NCBI GenBank assembly: GCA_940671915.1
Contig: CALNVZ010002100.1
Coordinates: 19,940,733-20,004,732, forward strand
Direction: 5' to 3'
Origin: Paracentrotus lividus
Lineage: Eukaryota > Echinodermata > Echinoidea > Camarodonta > Echinidae
Length of the DNA: 64,000 nt
Shown here piece after piece: positions 44,055 to 57,100 of this stretch. Position 1 is the stretch's first letter, and each line of letters starts with the position of its first letter. The notes under the pieces are model-generated. The model was given only the letters and a program-made list of their open reading frames with translations. It did no database searches and was not told the origin of the DNA. Made by a program: the position numbers and the translations under genes.

Positions 44055-46043
44055 AGTCCTCGTCACACCGAGTCCGGTCCGGTGACCGGTACGGCAAACC
44101 GTCTCAAATCGCTCCATGAGCGATCCCATAAAAACCGTACCGGTTGCCGTTCCGGTTAGTACGGCATAGCCCGTGTTTGTTGTGACCAGTCTCATTGCAA
44201 TAGTACACGGCCGATTCATTTCGACCGATTTTGCCCATTAATTAGGCAGCTTTCTGACGCCAGACCGAACGTCAAGCTAGTACGAGCTGACGTCATATCG
44301 CCACTGCGCATGCTCAATTTCTTACACTCCGGTCGTCTTCTAAATCTGAGGACGGGAGTTGAGGGAGATTTCCCCGATTCCACGTCGTCGCGACAACGAC
44401 AACGTGAGTGAAGTTTCTTTGATTGAAAAACAACGGAATACATTAGAAATGATGGAAGAGAAGATGAAAGAAGAATAGAAACAAAGAAATACACTAGAAA
44501 TGATGGAAGAGAAAGTGAAAGTAAGATAAAAACAAAGAAATACATAAGAAATGATGGAAGAGAAGATGAAAGAAGGAAAAACAAAGAAATACATAAGAAA
44601 TAATGACAGAGAAAGTAAAAGAAGGATTAAAAACAAAGAAATACATAAAGAATGATGGAAGAGAAGATGAAAGAAGTGTTAAAAACAAAGTAATACATAA
44701 GAAATGATGGAAGAGAAGATGAAAGAAGGAACAACAAAGAAATACATAAGAAATAATGAAAGACAAAGTGAAAGAAGGATTAAAAACAAAGAAATACATA
44801 AGAAATGATGGAAGAGAAGATGAAAGAAGGAAAAACAAAGAAATACATTAGAAATGATGGAAGAGAAGATGAAAGAAGAATAGAAACAAAGAAATACACT
44901 AGAAATGATGGAAGAGAAAGTGAAAGTAAGATAAAAACAAAGAAATACATAAGAAATGATGGAAGAGAAGATGAAAGAAGGAAAAACAAAGAAATACATA
45001 AGAAATAATGACAGAGAAAGTAAAAGAAGGATTAAAAACAAAGAAATACATAAAGAATGATGGAAGAGAAGATGAAAGAAGTGTTAAAAACAAAGTAATA
45101 CATAAGAAATGATGGAAGAGAAGATGAAAGAAGGAAAAACAAAGAAATACATAAGAAATAATGAAAGACAAAGTGAAAGAAGGATTAAAAACAAAGAAAT
45201 ACATAAGAAATGATGGAAGAGAACATGAAAGAAGGAAAAACAAAGAAATACATAAGATATAATGAAAGAAAAAGTGAAAGAAGGATTAAAAACAATGAAA
45301 TACATAAGAAATGGTGAAAGAGAAAGTAAAAGAAGGATTAAAACAAAGAAAAACATAAGAAATGATGTAAGAGAAGATGAAAGAAGAAAAAACAAAGAAA
45401 TACATGAGAAATGATGATAGAGAAGTTAAAGAAGGATTAAAAACAAAGTAATACATAAGAGATGATGTAAGAGAAGATGAAAGAAGGATTAAAAACAAAG
45501 AAATACATAAGAAATGATGGAAGAGAAGATGAAAGAAGGATTAAAAACAAAGTATAATACATAAGAAATGATGGAAGAGAAGATGAAAGAAGGATTAAAA
45601 ACAAAGAAATAAATAAGAAATGATGGAGGAGAAGATGAAAGAAAGAAAAACAAAGAAATACATAAGAAATAATGACAGAGAAAGTGAAAGAAGGATTAAA
45701 ACAAAGAAATAAATAAGAAATGATGGAAGAGAAAGGGAAAGAAGGATAAAACAAAAAAGTACATAAGGAAAAAAATAAAATACATAAGATACTATACAAA
45801 CACATAAAGATAATTCAAATAATTGTCACCCGGTCCAAACATCTTTGTCACGGGACTATCGAAACTACCGTCGTCAAAAATTCGAAAGCGCTTCTGCGAG
45901 GAACGAACGAGGTCTGCACGACCTCGATACGCTCCAGTTAACTCGTTGTAGCTGACGTTCGGTCTGAGGTTAGAAAGCTCCGTATTGTTGAACCAGAACG
46001 GGGCCGTGCCGTGACCCGGACCGGACTCGGTGTGACGAGGCCT
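44055..46043. mobile_element. 2 kb PIF/Harbinger-like element carrying a minisatellite
   Basis: The left end AGTCCTCGTCACACCGAGTC and the right end GACTCGGTGTGACGAGGCCT are inverted and flanked by TAA on both sides (44052-44054, 46044-46046). A TAA three-base duplication fits PIF/Harbinger. The outer parts (44055-44420 and 45810-46043) are CpG-rich; the inside is the minisatellite. No transposase. Confidence 0.7.
44441..45790 (+). repeat. Minisatellite with a 405-bp higher-order period
   Basis: The basic unit is about 50-60 bases: AAAGAAATACATAAGAAATG, ATGGAAGAGAAGATGAAAGA, AGGAAAAAC. The block from 44441 recurs from 44846 almost unchanged, a 405-bp offset, through about 45240. Later units are less regular. 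The long minus-strand frames, full of F, S, L and Y, are this repeat. Confidence 0.95.
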
Positions 46044-46340
46044 TAACACCGAAGGAGGGGGGGGGTCTAACTTGACAGGCCAAAAATTACAAATCTATGG
46101 TCATTTTCGCGTTTTTGTACACGTTTTCCTTAAAAAAATTGGACCCCGCTGCATGGCCCCTGTCATGATACCCCCCGCCCCCCCCCCTCATCCAACTAAT
46201 TGGATGGTAAAATTATCATTTTGCCTGATAATCCATGATTGATGTTTGAACAAAATTATTAATGCATGATGGAAATGCAATGCTTTTTACTTTTTGAGAC
46301 ACAGTCACTCTGGCCTAATATAAGCGAGGGGGGGGCCAGC

Positions 46341-47465
46341 AAACACAAAACGTTTTCAGAACGTTTTAAAAACGTTTTATTCAGGTCCCGTAGGTCCTCG
46401 TCTGAAATGAACGTTTAGAAAACGTTTATATAACGTCCAAGGTTGGACTTTCAATTTGTGAAAAAACAATGGTTCCAAAAAGAACGTTTTTAAACGTTCT
46501 TTGGACGTTACAAAATGGAACGTTTTAATCAAAACGTTCACAAAACGTTTTATTGAACCTTATAACTGAACATATTTTATTGAACGTAATGAACGTTTTT
46601 AAAACGTCCAAATAGGACTTTTATGCAAATGAGTGGTAATTTGCATATAATACGTTGGACATATGGAAATAAACGTTTTTAATGATTTTTTTCTATTTAG
46701 CAGTAATTAATTCATGCTTTGGTGTTTCGTTTATTGTAATATTGTTCTGAAACACACATAAAGATTAAAAAACATTTAATTCAGTATTGGATGTACTAAC
46801 ATAACAAAAGAAGTAATAACTAACCATTACAAACGATACTTTCAATAAACTATAAATTTACTGGAGCAATATATAAAGTTAAATCCAAATGAATCCCACT
46901 CAAGTCTGCATGCCCTTTAAGCATGATTTTGATTGGAGACACTTCACTCTTAAGTGCCATTCCACATTTGGCCAAGAGCTTGAGGTGCAAATAATAACAT
47001 ATTTATTTAATTACATTGTTTACATAAGTTTTTAATAGGTTCTCCAAACGTTCCTATAGACATTCTTAAAACGTTTTCTGAACGTTCCAAAGGTTTTCTG
47101 GACGTCCGCAGAACGTTTTTGGAACGTTTTAAAGTTTTCTGGCGTCCGCAGAACGTCCATGGAACGTTCCAAAGGTTTTTTAAAGGTTTTCTGGACGTCC
47201 GTAGAACGTCCACAGAACGTTGTAAAAGGTTTTTGGACTTTTCTGAGGTTCCAAAGGTTTTCTACAGGTCCTTAAAATTTTTCGAAAGGTTCTTTTGGGG
47301 TTTTTAAACGTTTAGAAAACGTTTTCTAAACGTCCATTTGGAACGTTTTATTAACGTCCAAAACCTTCCACAAAAGGACGTTTTCTAAACGTTTTGACAA
47401 AACGTCCATAGAACGAACTTGGAACGTTCTTAAAACGTTCAGAGAACGTCCAATTGTTAGCTGGG
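46341..47465. mobile_element. Element packed with AACGTT palindromes
   Basis: Dozens of AAAACGTTTT / GAACGTTC words fill 46345-46680 and 47035-47455, with an ordinary AT-rich middle. The ends CCAGCAAACA (left) and TGTTAGCTGG (right) are near inverse. It looks like a non-autonomous transposon with multiple palindromic subterminal sites. Confidence 0.65.
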
Positions 47466-47795
47466 GGGGGGGGGTTATGAGCGGAGCCCTTTTGTTTCAT
47501 GAATATTAAAAATAAAGGTTCTGAAAATAGTACAGAGCATAAAACAGACAACACTTAGACATTGGCATGGTGAATGAAACAAAATGCTATGGAAATATTG
47601 AATTGAAGGAATTTGTTGCAAAAACGACTTTGAAATCAATTCTGTCAGTCCAAAGAGTAATTATTCATAAAAAGGAAAGATGAATTATAAATATCTATTA
47701 GCAGTAGCGTTTTATATATAGAACTTCTGCTAAAATGATCGTCATCTGCTTTGTGTGGATAATAATAATGGAATAAAGGATAGTAATAAAATGTC

Positions 47796-47798
<3 letters not shown>

Positions 47799-47856
<58 letters not shown>
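47799..47856. repeat. (AT)29 microsatellite
   Basis: Uninterrupted AT dinucleotides. Confidence 0.98.
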
Positions 47857-47859
<3 letters not shown>

Positions 47860-48219
47860 TTTAATTCGTACAAGCACGATCTTCGAGAGTAGATCAAAAT
47901 CTTTGAAAACCTGTCATTACTTTAATGATTCACATCGACCAAGTTTTTTTTTATATTTTTAATCATAACATAGAAGGAGGACAGCTTCCTGCAAATTAAC
48001 TTTCTGCTTAATATTGATTGAATACAAATTGAGCAGATCTTTATATACTTTAATTATCGGCCGACGAAGAATCTTTCCTCCAAATAAAATTTTAAAAAAA
48101 AATAAAAAAAAGTGTCTAGGCCTAAATCCAGAATATTATTATTTTATTATTATTAATTGAATTATAACATTTCAGAATACAATATATAATAAGGTACGAT
48201 TTAGATGAACTCTAAAAAA

Positions 48220-48521
48220 TAAAAACGTGGGAAGAGAGAACATAAAGTTTAATCATGCAAAGTTTGGATGGGGGGGGGGGCAGTCCTCCTTGAAAAAACT
48301 TTTGAACTCCAAATGAACTGCGTGAGAATTTAATGTTTACGTCATGAATTTCCCCGAGAATCACAGGGCGCCATCTACTGCTTAGGTCATTTTAGGGACA
48401 TAAACTAGTAATGTTTTGGTTTGGCACGGAAGGGACGGTTAAGAAGGAGGAAATATAAAGGCAAAATTTCACATATTTTACACCGTATTGTGCAGCTATG
48501 ATAGGATGAAAGATTAGCACA
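48220..48521 (+). promoter_or_regulatory. Presumed OTUD5 promoter and 5'UTR region
   Basis: About 300 bases before the OTUD5 ATG. A purine-rich leader (GGAAGGGACGGTTAAGAAGG) precedes the start. No TATA box at a convincing distance was identified, and the position of the transcription start is unknown; assignment rests only on being upstream of exon 1. Confidence 0.35.
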
Positions 48522-49031
48522 ATGACCATTTTGCCAAAGAAGAAAGTTCAACAGGAGAAAAGGGGAGCAGAAAGTGGTGAAAATCACCAACATCATGGAC
48601 ACAATTCGCACCACCATCATGCACATAATTTAGGTCACTCTGTATCGCATTCTACAGCAGAAACAAGGGGAGGAGCTCGGCCCAAATCTCGTAATTCTCC
48701 GCCTCGTTGGAATACAAATAACCAAAGAGAAGACCGATTAAGTAGCCATGACGCAAGGACTAGTTATGATTCTCAAGAAAGGAGAGAAAATACCCACGGA
48801 GGACATTCTAGTAATAAAAGGGCGAGGCACCGGTCGTCCCCTCAACACGAATATGGCGATTTCGAGTATGAACACGCAGGAGTGTCGTGGACTCAAAACA
48901 ATTCGACGAACTCTCAGGCGGAGATAAGAGGCTCGAGCCCCAGGGAAAGCGAGCAAGATGGAGAAGTTGATGCCGTGAATAGTGGCGATGAACATGAAGA
49001 AAATACTGAAGAAACAGAGAATATAGAAGAG
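48522..49031 (+). CDS. OTUD5: OTUD5 exon 1: N-terminus with His-rich tract and CK2-type site
   Basis: Encodes residues 1-170. A His-rich stretch (residues 22-44) replaces the Gly/Pro-rich N-terminus of mammals. Then come polar, disordered sequence, a KRARHR basic patch and the acidic end with [12 protein letters not shown]. The donor is taken as GAG|GTAGAT at 49031/49032, a weak match to consensus, because it joins in phase 0 to exon 2. The frame otherwise runs only 11 more codons to a stop. Confidence 0.9.
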
Positions 49032-51083
49032 GTAGATTGTGCACATAAATGGTGGACAAATAACTAATATTAGTTTAATAATTATTGCATCAATTGTTGA
49101 GTTTTTATTGATGTCAGAATTTTGTTTGGTTTTGATTTTTGGTTGTTTTTTAATTTCAGAAAATAAATTTTTAGCATTTTCAATATTAACGTTAGACCCT
49201 TGATCTGGAGGAAGTGTTGATGTAATTAACATTTTGATAACTTCAACTGCTTCCTTTTTAAAGTTTAACTTCATGCTGGTAATTTGTCAGATTCATGATT
49301 ATTTTTCCATCCAGCTTTTCAATACTTGAAATATGTTTAATTTTATGACATTTGTTCAATGTGATGTTGACTAACTTTGTAGAATTTTTATATTAATGTT
49401 ATGACGGTTTCTCAACATGCTGGCTGCCCAGTTATCAAGCCTACATGTATTTCATAATCTAGGAAATCAACAAAAATCAAGTAGTTCAACTTCTTTGTAA
49501 ATAAAGATCTATTTTTATTTTTTTTATATTTGACTTTATCTAAACAAACTTTTTATCTACAGACTGTATCTTGATTAAATAAGAATCTTTGTTATTTCAT
49601 ATTTTACTGTCTGTGGCATAGACACCTTTCCAAACTTGAAGATGAAGACGTATGTATTCATGAAAAGAAAAAGAAAAAGGAGCTGAATAGGCAAATCAGT
49701 GCTGCTTGTATAGTTTATATGGTCGTGTGTTATGAACTCGCCACCCAAATAGGGTGGTGCTGTTACGCTTTTTGCTATTTTTCAGCATTAATTTGTCAAT
49801 ATTTTCCAAAGTAAGAAAGTTTATGTAACAAATTTGATCTCATTTTAAAGCTATGTTACTGTGCTAGCTCCCTGTGAAGTTTCATTGTTGTAGGTAACAT
49901 TCTGGTGGAGTTACAATGGTTTAAGTTTTGGACAGTAGGGGTGGTGCTGGAAGCGGCGCCGCCGGAAGCGGCGCCGCCTGTACAAAGTCAATGGGAAATT
50001 TTACATTTTGTGGTTGATTTGGGGAAAACTTGAATTTCTCTGCCAAATTTTGGCTTTTGACTGTGAATGTGGTACCAAACTGAAGCTTATAAACTGCTTT
50101 ATACCATGAAATCACTGAACAATAGGTTTTATGTTACAATTGTACCCAGGAAGACTAAACAATCGTTATTTGACCTCAAAAGGCAATGCCTCCTGTACAA
50201 AGTCATTTGGAATTAGAGATATTGTAGTACCGTTTGGAAAACTGCAATATCTCAGCCAAATTTTAGCCTATGATTGTGAATTTAGCACCAAATTGAAGCT
50301 TTTAAACTGCTTCATACTATCATATCACTTCAACAATATGCTTGATGGTGCAACAGTACTTGGCAGGACCCAACCCCCTCATGAATTTGAAAAAAGCTAT
50401 ATTTTCAGGGCTAAATTTCAGATTGTTATATTTTTCATTCTAAAATTTAACACTATAATGAATTATACCTTGTTTGAAAGGTCTTATTATTCTCTACCAG
50501 AATATAATAATATTATTAATATTTGGGTGATTATAGATGACTTGACGATAAAAACAATGAAAACTTTAAAAATCTAAATTTCCTGAATTTTTTCCTATTA
50601 ACTTTTTTATCTTGCACCTGGTTTAATTTTTAAATGCAGATTTAGATTCATTGAGGAATTTCCGAAGTTCAGAAAATGTATAGTTTTGATATATTAGGGT
50701 GTATACTTTTCGAGATACAGGTCTTTGAAGTGAAAAAGTGCCATTTGTAGTGAAATTGGCATGTAACGCAAAAGGCGGCGAACTTATAACACACGGCCTT
50801 ATCTAAAGTATACAGAATTATTTCCTTCCTCTCTCTGAACAAAGTTATGGCTAGCTATGTTATATTGTTTTCCCTGATATCTTTATGTTTATTCCTCACC
50901 CTATTTTCCTTGATACTAATATTTGGTCAAGTATGTTTTAATTGGGGCAGTGATGATGTAAGTTTTTATCTAATCTAAGCTTAAAATTTTTTGCCTTGGA
51001 AGGGTAGAAAAGGGATGTAATAAATATTGTTTTACTATTATTTTACAATATCCCAAAGCCCCCACTAGTACTTCAGAGACAAA

Positions 51084-51118
<35 letters not shown>

Positions 51119-54100
51119 AGAGAAACCTTTGAATGCGAGCAGGTTTGACAGGATGATACAAAAAATTGGTGGGATTGGCACACTGGCATGATATCTTAAA
51201 ATTATAAATTTGTTAGTTGAAATTAAATGTAAAATAATAGTTTTTGATAATAGTCAAAACTTTTACTGGTTGCAGACAAAAACCCTTTGTTTAATTTAAA
51301 TTGTTTCCTGTTCAATCTCTCTTTTTTTTTCTTTTTTCTTTTTTTTTTTTTAAAGACCTGAATTGAAATGGCCTAACCTCTATAGAAGTTCCCCTTTTCT
51401 AATTCAAAGACAGAAGTTAAAAGAAACTACAATCTTATCCTTTTAATTAGTAGTTAGTCATTTATTCAGACACCGAGGAAATGAAGGACTTTTTCCCCAG
51501 TTTATATTCAATTGAGTAGATTTGTTGTAAATTTTTTAATTTTGAGTAGTCAGGAGCCAAGTTACAAGAACTGGTATGATGTCTGAAACATCAACCAGAT
51601 TAAAAGTAACTCATCTGGGGACTGAAACTTGTTGAACTTTCAGCTCCCCTGTTTACAGATCTATTTGAGCAACTAGGTATTTTTTCCCCTCTTAATCTCT
51701 CTACCCTCAACCTACTAGTTCATGTAAAACACAATAGTCCATATTTTGAACCAAAGACTGAGTTTCTTCTTCAGTTTACATCTGCCTCCTTCAATTTTGA
51801 AGATTCTTGCAGACGGTTTAAACTAAGTGTGTGTGTGAGACATAGTTGGGTGTTGCGTGTAATCTTTACTATACTTAGAGTCTACAATATTTACATTATT
51901 TACAATATACATTATGCAAGTGCTTGTTTAGCTCTGGCCTCCCGTCAGTCTCAGACGGAAGGCAGTTGAGGATGAGGCATTGGTGATGTTGTCTGGAAGA
52001 GCATTCCATGATCTTACTGTCCTCGGGATCTGTTCATCTGATGCATTAGTCAACATCATACAAAAAGATCGCATAATAGCATTGCATGAACTTGCAACTT
52101 GTACAAACTCAGTCTTCACTCCAGAATACGGGCCATTACATGTATGTTTGGGATATTCATTACATACTCCTTGTACCAGTACATTCTGTCACTCTAAATT
52201 TGGACTGCAAAATCATCAAAGTATGTGAAACTTTGAACAAGGTAACTAATATTTTGTTTTGTTCTGTCATTATTGCATTAGATTGAAGAAAGGTTTGCCC
52301 GAGCTTTGAAGGAGAAGAAAGGTTTCATCATCAAGATTATGGTTCCCGATGGAGCGTGTCTATTTAGATCAGTTGGTAAGCTTCACAGATTTTCTAGAAT
52401 AGTTCGCTTTAATTTTCAACTGTACAGTTAATGTAAAGTTTTATAATTGTCAAGTGTACAGTGTATGTTTTGCAGTCAGCATACAGTACTGTTAATGGTT
52501 CATGATGGACAGTATGGTTCTAGGGACTATATGAACCTGTACTGCATGCATTGAAAAAGTCTCCTCTTTCAAAATATACACAAATTGTTGACAATACTCC
52601 AGCCATTAAAGAAATATAGTTAATAACATATAAAAGAATTTCCAAATAAATGCTTATTTCTGATTATGAAATAACTCAGAGGAGTTCAAGTTATGCGCTT
52701 CATCTGTTTTCTTCCATTAACATGTAAGTGTAAGAGCATAATTACACATGGCTGTGAAGAGTTAATTTCCCTTTGCAATACATGTAAGTTGTGAATGGTT
52801 GAATTGAAAGTGTGATTCTAATGTAAGGGTTACTTAATGAGTTACTACTACTTGCATAAACATGTTATTGCATCTTGCATTGCTAATACATATTTAGAAC
52901 ATGAAAAAGTTAAGTAAATAAAAATCCCATAATAATCCCATGATATTTTCTTCTCTATCTGCAGCTGATCAGGTTTATGGAGACCAGGATTGGCATTCAA
53001 TTCTTCGAGGGCACTGCATGGATTACATGGTAATCACTTATTCAAATTTTGTTGGCAAACTACATTTTTACATATATAATCTTTTAAATATTTTTGTGAT
53101 TTTGGACTAAGTGGTGAAATTTTCAAGGACAAAATATTTTTTTATTGTTATTTTAAAAAATATTTTAATCCAAAATGTTTAAGTAGACTTCTATTGAAAT
53201 AGTAATTTTTGCAAGGACTTACTTTGTTAGATTTGCAGTTCTAAATAAAACCCTTTCAGAAATTTTGGCTTAAAAAGTATTCAGTATATAGCCCACTCAT
53301 ATTTTACATTGTGTACATGAATTCTAATGAGCACGGATATTATAAGATTTTGCTATTTAACAAGATCATTTTCTCAGTCTTGATTTGAAACATTTGCCAC
53401 CTAAAGTGTTTTTCACGATAAGTTTTTGTTATTTATGACAAAGTAATTGGCTTGGTCCCTGAGTTCCTCATGACAACAGGATGACAGTAGATGACAGTAG
53501 CATGTACATGTAGCAACAAAATTGTCTTTGGTTGTTCATAATTGACAAGTCGAAACGCAACATAAAAAGATGAAAAAATGCAATCATAAATTACTTTATT
53601 TCTCAAATAATCATCAAATTTTCATATTTTGTTTTTTATTCAAACAATTCCCTCTTCTTGTTCATTCAAACGATTCCCTCTTATTTTTTTCAACAGACAA
53701 AGAATGCAGATTACTTTTCTCAATTCATCACTGAGGATTTTTCGACATACATTGCCCGAAAGCGCCTGGACAGTTGTCATGGTAACCATGTAGAGATGCA
53801 GGCCTTGTCAGAGATGTACAACCGTAACATTGAGGTTTATATGTACAGCACAGGTATATTTTGCAATTTGTAATTTCAACCTTTAATATAAAACCTAATT
53901 TAAAAATGTATGTCCCTGTTGCCTGATATTTTTTTTAAAGGTGAAAATTTCATAACAGAGCATGCCAGAATTTTATAATCAACTATAAAGTTTGAAGAGT
54001 CCCTACCACACCTATCAAATTCTGTGAATACATGTATGTTCTCAAAATCATTATAAACCTAGTTTCCATATCAGCATGCAAACGGGAAAGTGAGAACCTT

Positions 54101-57100
54101 TGGGCAAATCTACACAGGACATGATAATGTCATAGTACATCTTTGGGTAACTCATACTTTCCGTGATAATACTCAAATTTTTACATGTAAGTCATTTTAA
54201 AATTGGTTCAAGTATGGAGCCAATCAGATGTGCTGAAATAAGTCATGTGTACTCTCTTTATTTTTTGTAATTCAACGCACTGAAAAACTCGCAACACATG
54301 GCAAATAATCAATACTAAAGAAACAATCTCTCGTGTACACACAAAAAAGTGCATTGGAAAAGTAAAATTGGTCATGTGCATGCAGTGCCTCTGTCTTTGG
54401 CATACGCATTAAAACCTGATGCTTGATGAAAAGCACATAGATTTATCCTCACTCACTTTAAGTGTCTATTCTCCCTTTCTAGAACCCATCAATACATTTC
54501 ATACGCTGAACAAGACGGATAACGACCCTATACGTGTGAGCTACCATCGCAATGTTCACTACAACTCTGTCGTTAACCCACACAAGGCTACAGTTGGAGT
54601 TGGTTTAGGAATGCCATCTTTTGTGCCAGGGGTAAGTGGCCATCATGGTTGTATTGCACTATAAGATATTCAATTTCTCGGTTATATGATACTTCATTCA
54701 TGTAGGCTGCACCCGAATTATTAGTTAAAAGTACGGATTTGTAAATACATGTACTTGTCTTTTTTCTTGAAATTAAAAAATCAGTTCATGAATTGTGATT
54801 GCAATGATTAATAAAAAGGTGTTTGATGAATAGGATATTGATTTAAATTGCATTGGAATGATAGATAGTTTCTTATGCAATCTGTCATTATCATGTTTAG
54901 GAGTGATCATGTGTTGGAGCAGGTATTATTACATGTTATATTGTGCTGTGGTCTAGTGGATAAGTTGCAAGACTGAAGATAGTGTGCTGGAGCTCAAGCA
55001 AGGGTACTCAAAACTCCTTGAAGCCAAATAAACACATTCTGTCATAATGTGATGTGTACTTCACAAGAACAGAACTATTCAGCAGATGTTGAAACAATAT
55101 GTCATTTTACCTGATATATCCAGCTTGCAGATAAGACCCTGATGCGGGAGGCCATCCACATATCAGAGAAGTCTGCCATCGAACAGACCATGTTACAGGA
55201 TAAACTGCTTGCTACAGACTGGGAGGCAACTAATGAAGCTATCGAGGAACAGGTCGCCAGGGAATCCTTTGTGCAGTGGTTGAAGGACAATGAGAAAAGA
55301 GCGCAGAAGAAAGCAGTAAGTTCTCAAGAGAATGACATATTATCAAAGCCAAAGTTTAGAGACAATCGTGATATCTTGTGATGGTGTAGGATATAATCTT
55401 ACACCATCTCACATCTAAAAAAAATTAGTAAATTTTCAGCACTTCAAATAATTATTGAACTTCGCAATGATTTTGGTTAAAATTACCAATAGCTGAGTAG
55501 TGATCGTAAAAGATCAAAGTAGATGTCTGGTCACCTTTCCTCAGTACTTGCTCCATGTACAAATCACTGACTGCAAGTTTGAGTGAGTGTGGTTAGTATG
55601 TAAATGCACATGTGTTTGATTGGTTTTATGCATGTACATGTCTGATATGATTTTCTGCTAGCAACTGACCTTATAAACCTTGGTCATCAGTGTCATTTGA
55701 TGTCATTCAGTTTTAAAATGAATTCAGGAAGCTAATCAACAAATCAAATTCCCAAGTAATGATAATTCTGATGCTTTTTTTTGTAAGAATTTATTTATCT
55801 ATGTAGCATATTGTTATTGATCTCATGCAGAAATGTCTCTTGAATTGCATGTATTTAGTCAGTTTGGATGGATGTAACAAGCTAGTTTCTCTGGCCTGAT
55901 AGACATAGTTTTATATTTCTTTGTATTTTGTTTAAGCTGCTGATCATGGAGTTGTGGTTAATCCAATTCTCAAGTCCAATATCCTATCTCTTGACTTCGA
56001 TTACAAGATGAAAGCATTTGCAATTCTATATGATTTCTCTTTAATTTTCTTGATTCTTTCTTAACAATTTCCACTATAACACTTTTCTGTTTTCATATGT
56101 ACTTGCAGCTCCCTGCTACAGCGACCTGCAGCTCAGCTCCCCCAGACTCTCCCCCGGGTTGGTGGGGTGAAGCCAACAAGAAGTCTGGATCCAGCCAGGG
56201 CAGCCACCATTCAGGTGGCAAGCACTCCAGCGGGAAGCACAGCAGCGGAAAGCACTCCAGCTCCCATCACGCTTTGAGCGGTCATCATCCTTCATCTGGA
56301 CACCATCCAAGTGGTCATCTGGTCAGTCCACACCATCCCACCGGTCATCTGGTCGCCCCCCATCACCCTAGCGGTCATTTAGCCCCCACGCACCACCCCA
56401 GTGGTCACTTGACAGGGCCCCATCATCCCACTGGTCGTTTGTCACCCAGGAACAGGGGGACTGGTAGTGGCTCTAGACCTACCAGCCCAGAGAGACTTGA
56501 GGCAGCCAGGCTCAGACCTTTATCACCTAATTCAATTCGGGCCAGAAATGCAGAAAAGCTGAAAGCCCAACAAATGCAGCAACAAATACAGCAGCAGCAA
56601 CAAATATTGTCAAAAGCAGGTAATTAAATTTTCCCCCTCTGGGAGGAAGGATGGGGGTGTTTTATGTTGAATCTAATCATCTAAGGTAATTATTGAAATT
56701 TTCCTGAAAAATTGGCAACAAGGTTAATGCTCCTAAACTTGGTTGAATGGTGTGCAAGCATGAACAGATGAACTGAATTAAGTTAGGTGAGGTATTTTTA
56801 AAGAATGGAGGGGAGTGTCATATTTATTAAATTATTTGCTAACTTATTTATTTAGTTAAATGCTTATCGCAGACAGGGATGCATTCATCTTTTCAAATGC
56901 CTGTTTCCTGAAACAGATCGTCCCACAACAAGTGGCCACATCTCCAACCCTGCTTCCCCCCAGGGCGCCCATGCCAGAGATACAGCTAGCCCCAAGGCTG
57001 GGCCCAGTGGTTACAACCCACCAATGATGTCATCCCATGGAATGGAGGATATACCGCCTGAAGAATATGGTGAGATATGTCTTCTTGTACACTTCAACAA

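Noticed and set aside
44216-45805. Overlapping minus-strand frames of 100-122 codons with repeated hydrophobic motifs, looking like membrane proteins
   Set aside because: They are antisense translations of the A/G-rich minisatellite; the same peptides recur every 405 bases because the DNA does.
48738-49274. 178-codon minus-strand frame over OTUD5 exon 1
   Set aside because: It is antisense to a clear conserved exon and resembles no family; a shadow frame.
50131-50577. 148-codon plus-strand frame in OTUD5 intron 1
   Set aside because: It lies wholly within an inverted-repeat element and covers its internal duplication; no recognisable domain.
55129-55131. Alternative acceptor for OTUD5 exon 6 at the second AG
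   Set aside because: It would read into a stop after three codons and lose LAD-K-TLM, which matches FAEQSLM of human OTUD5.
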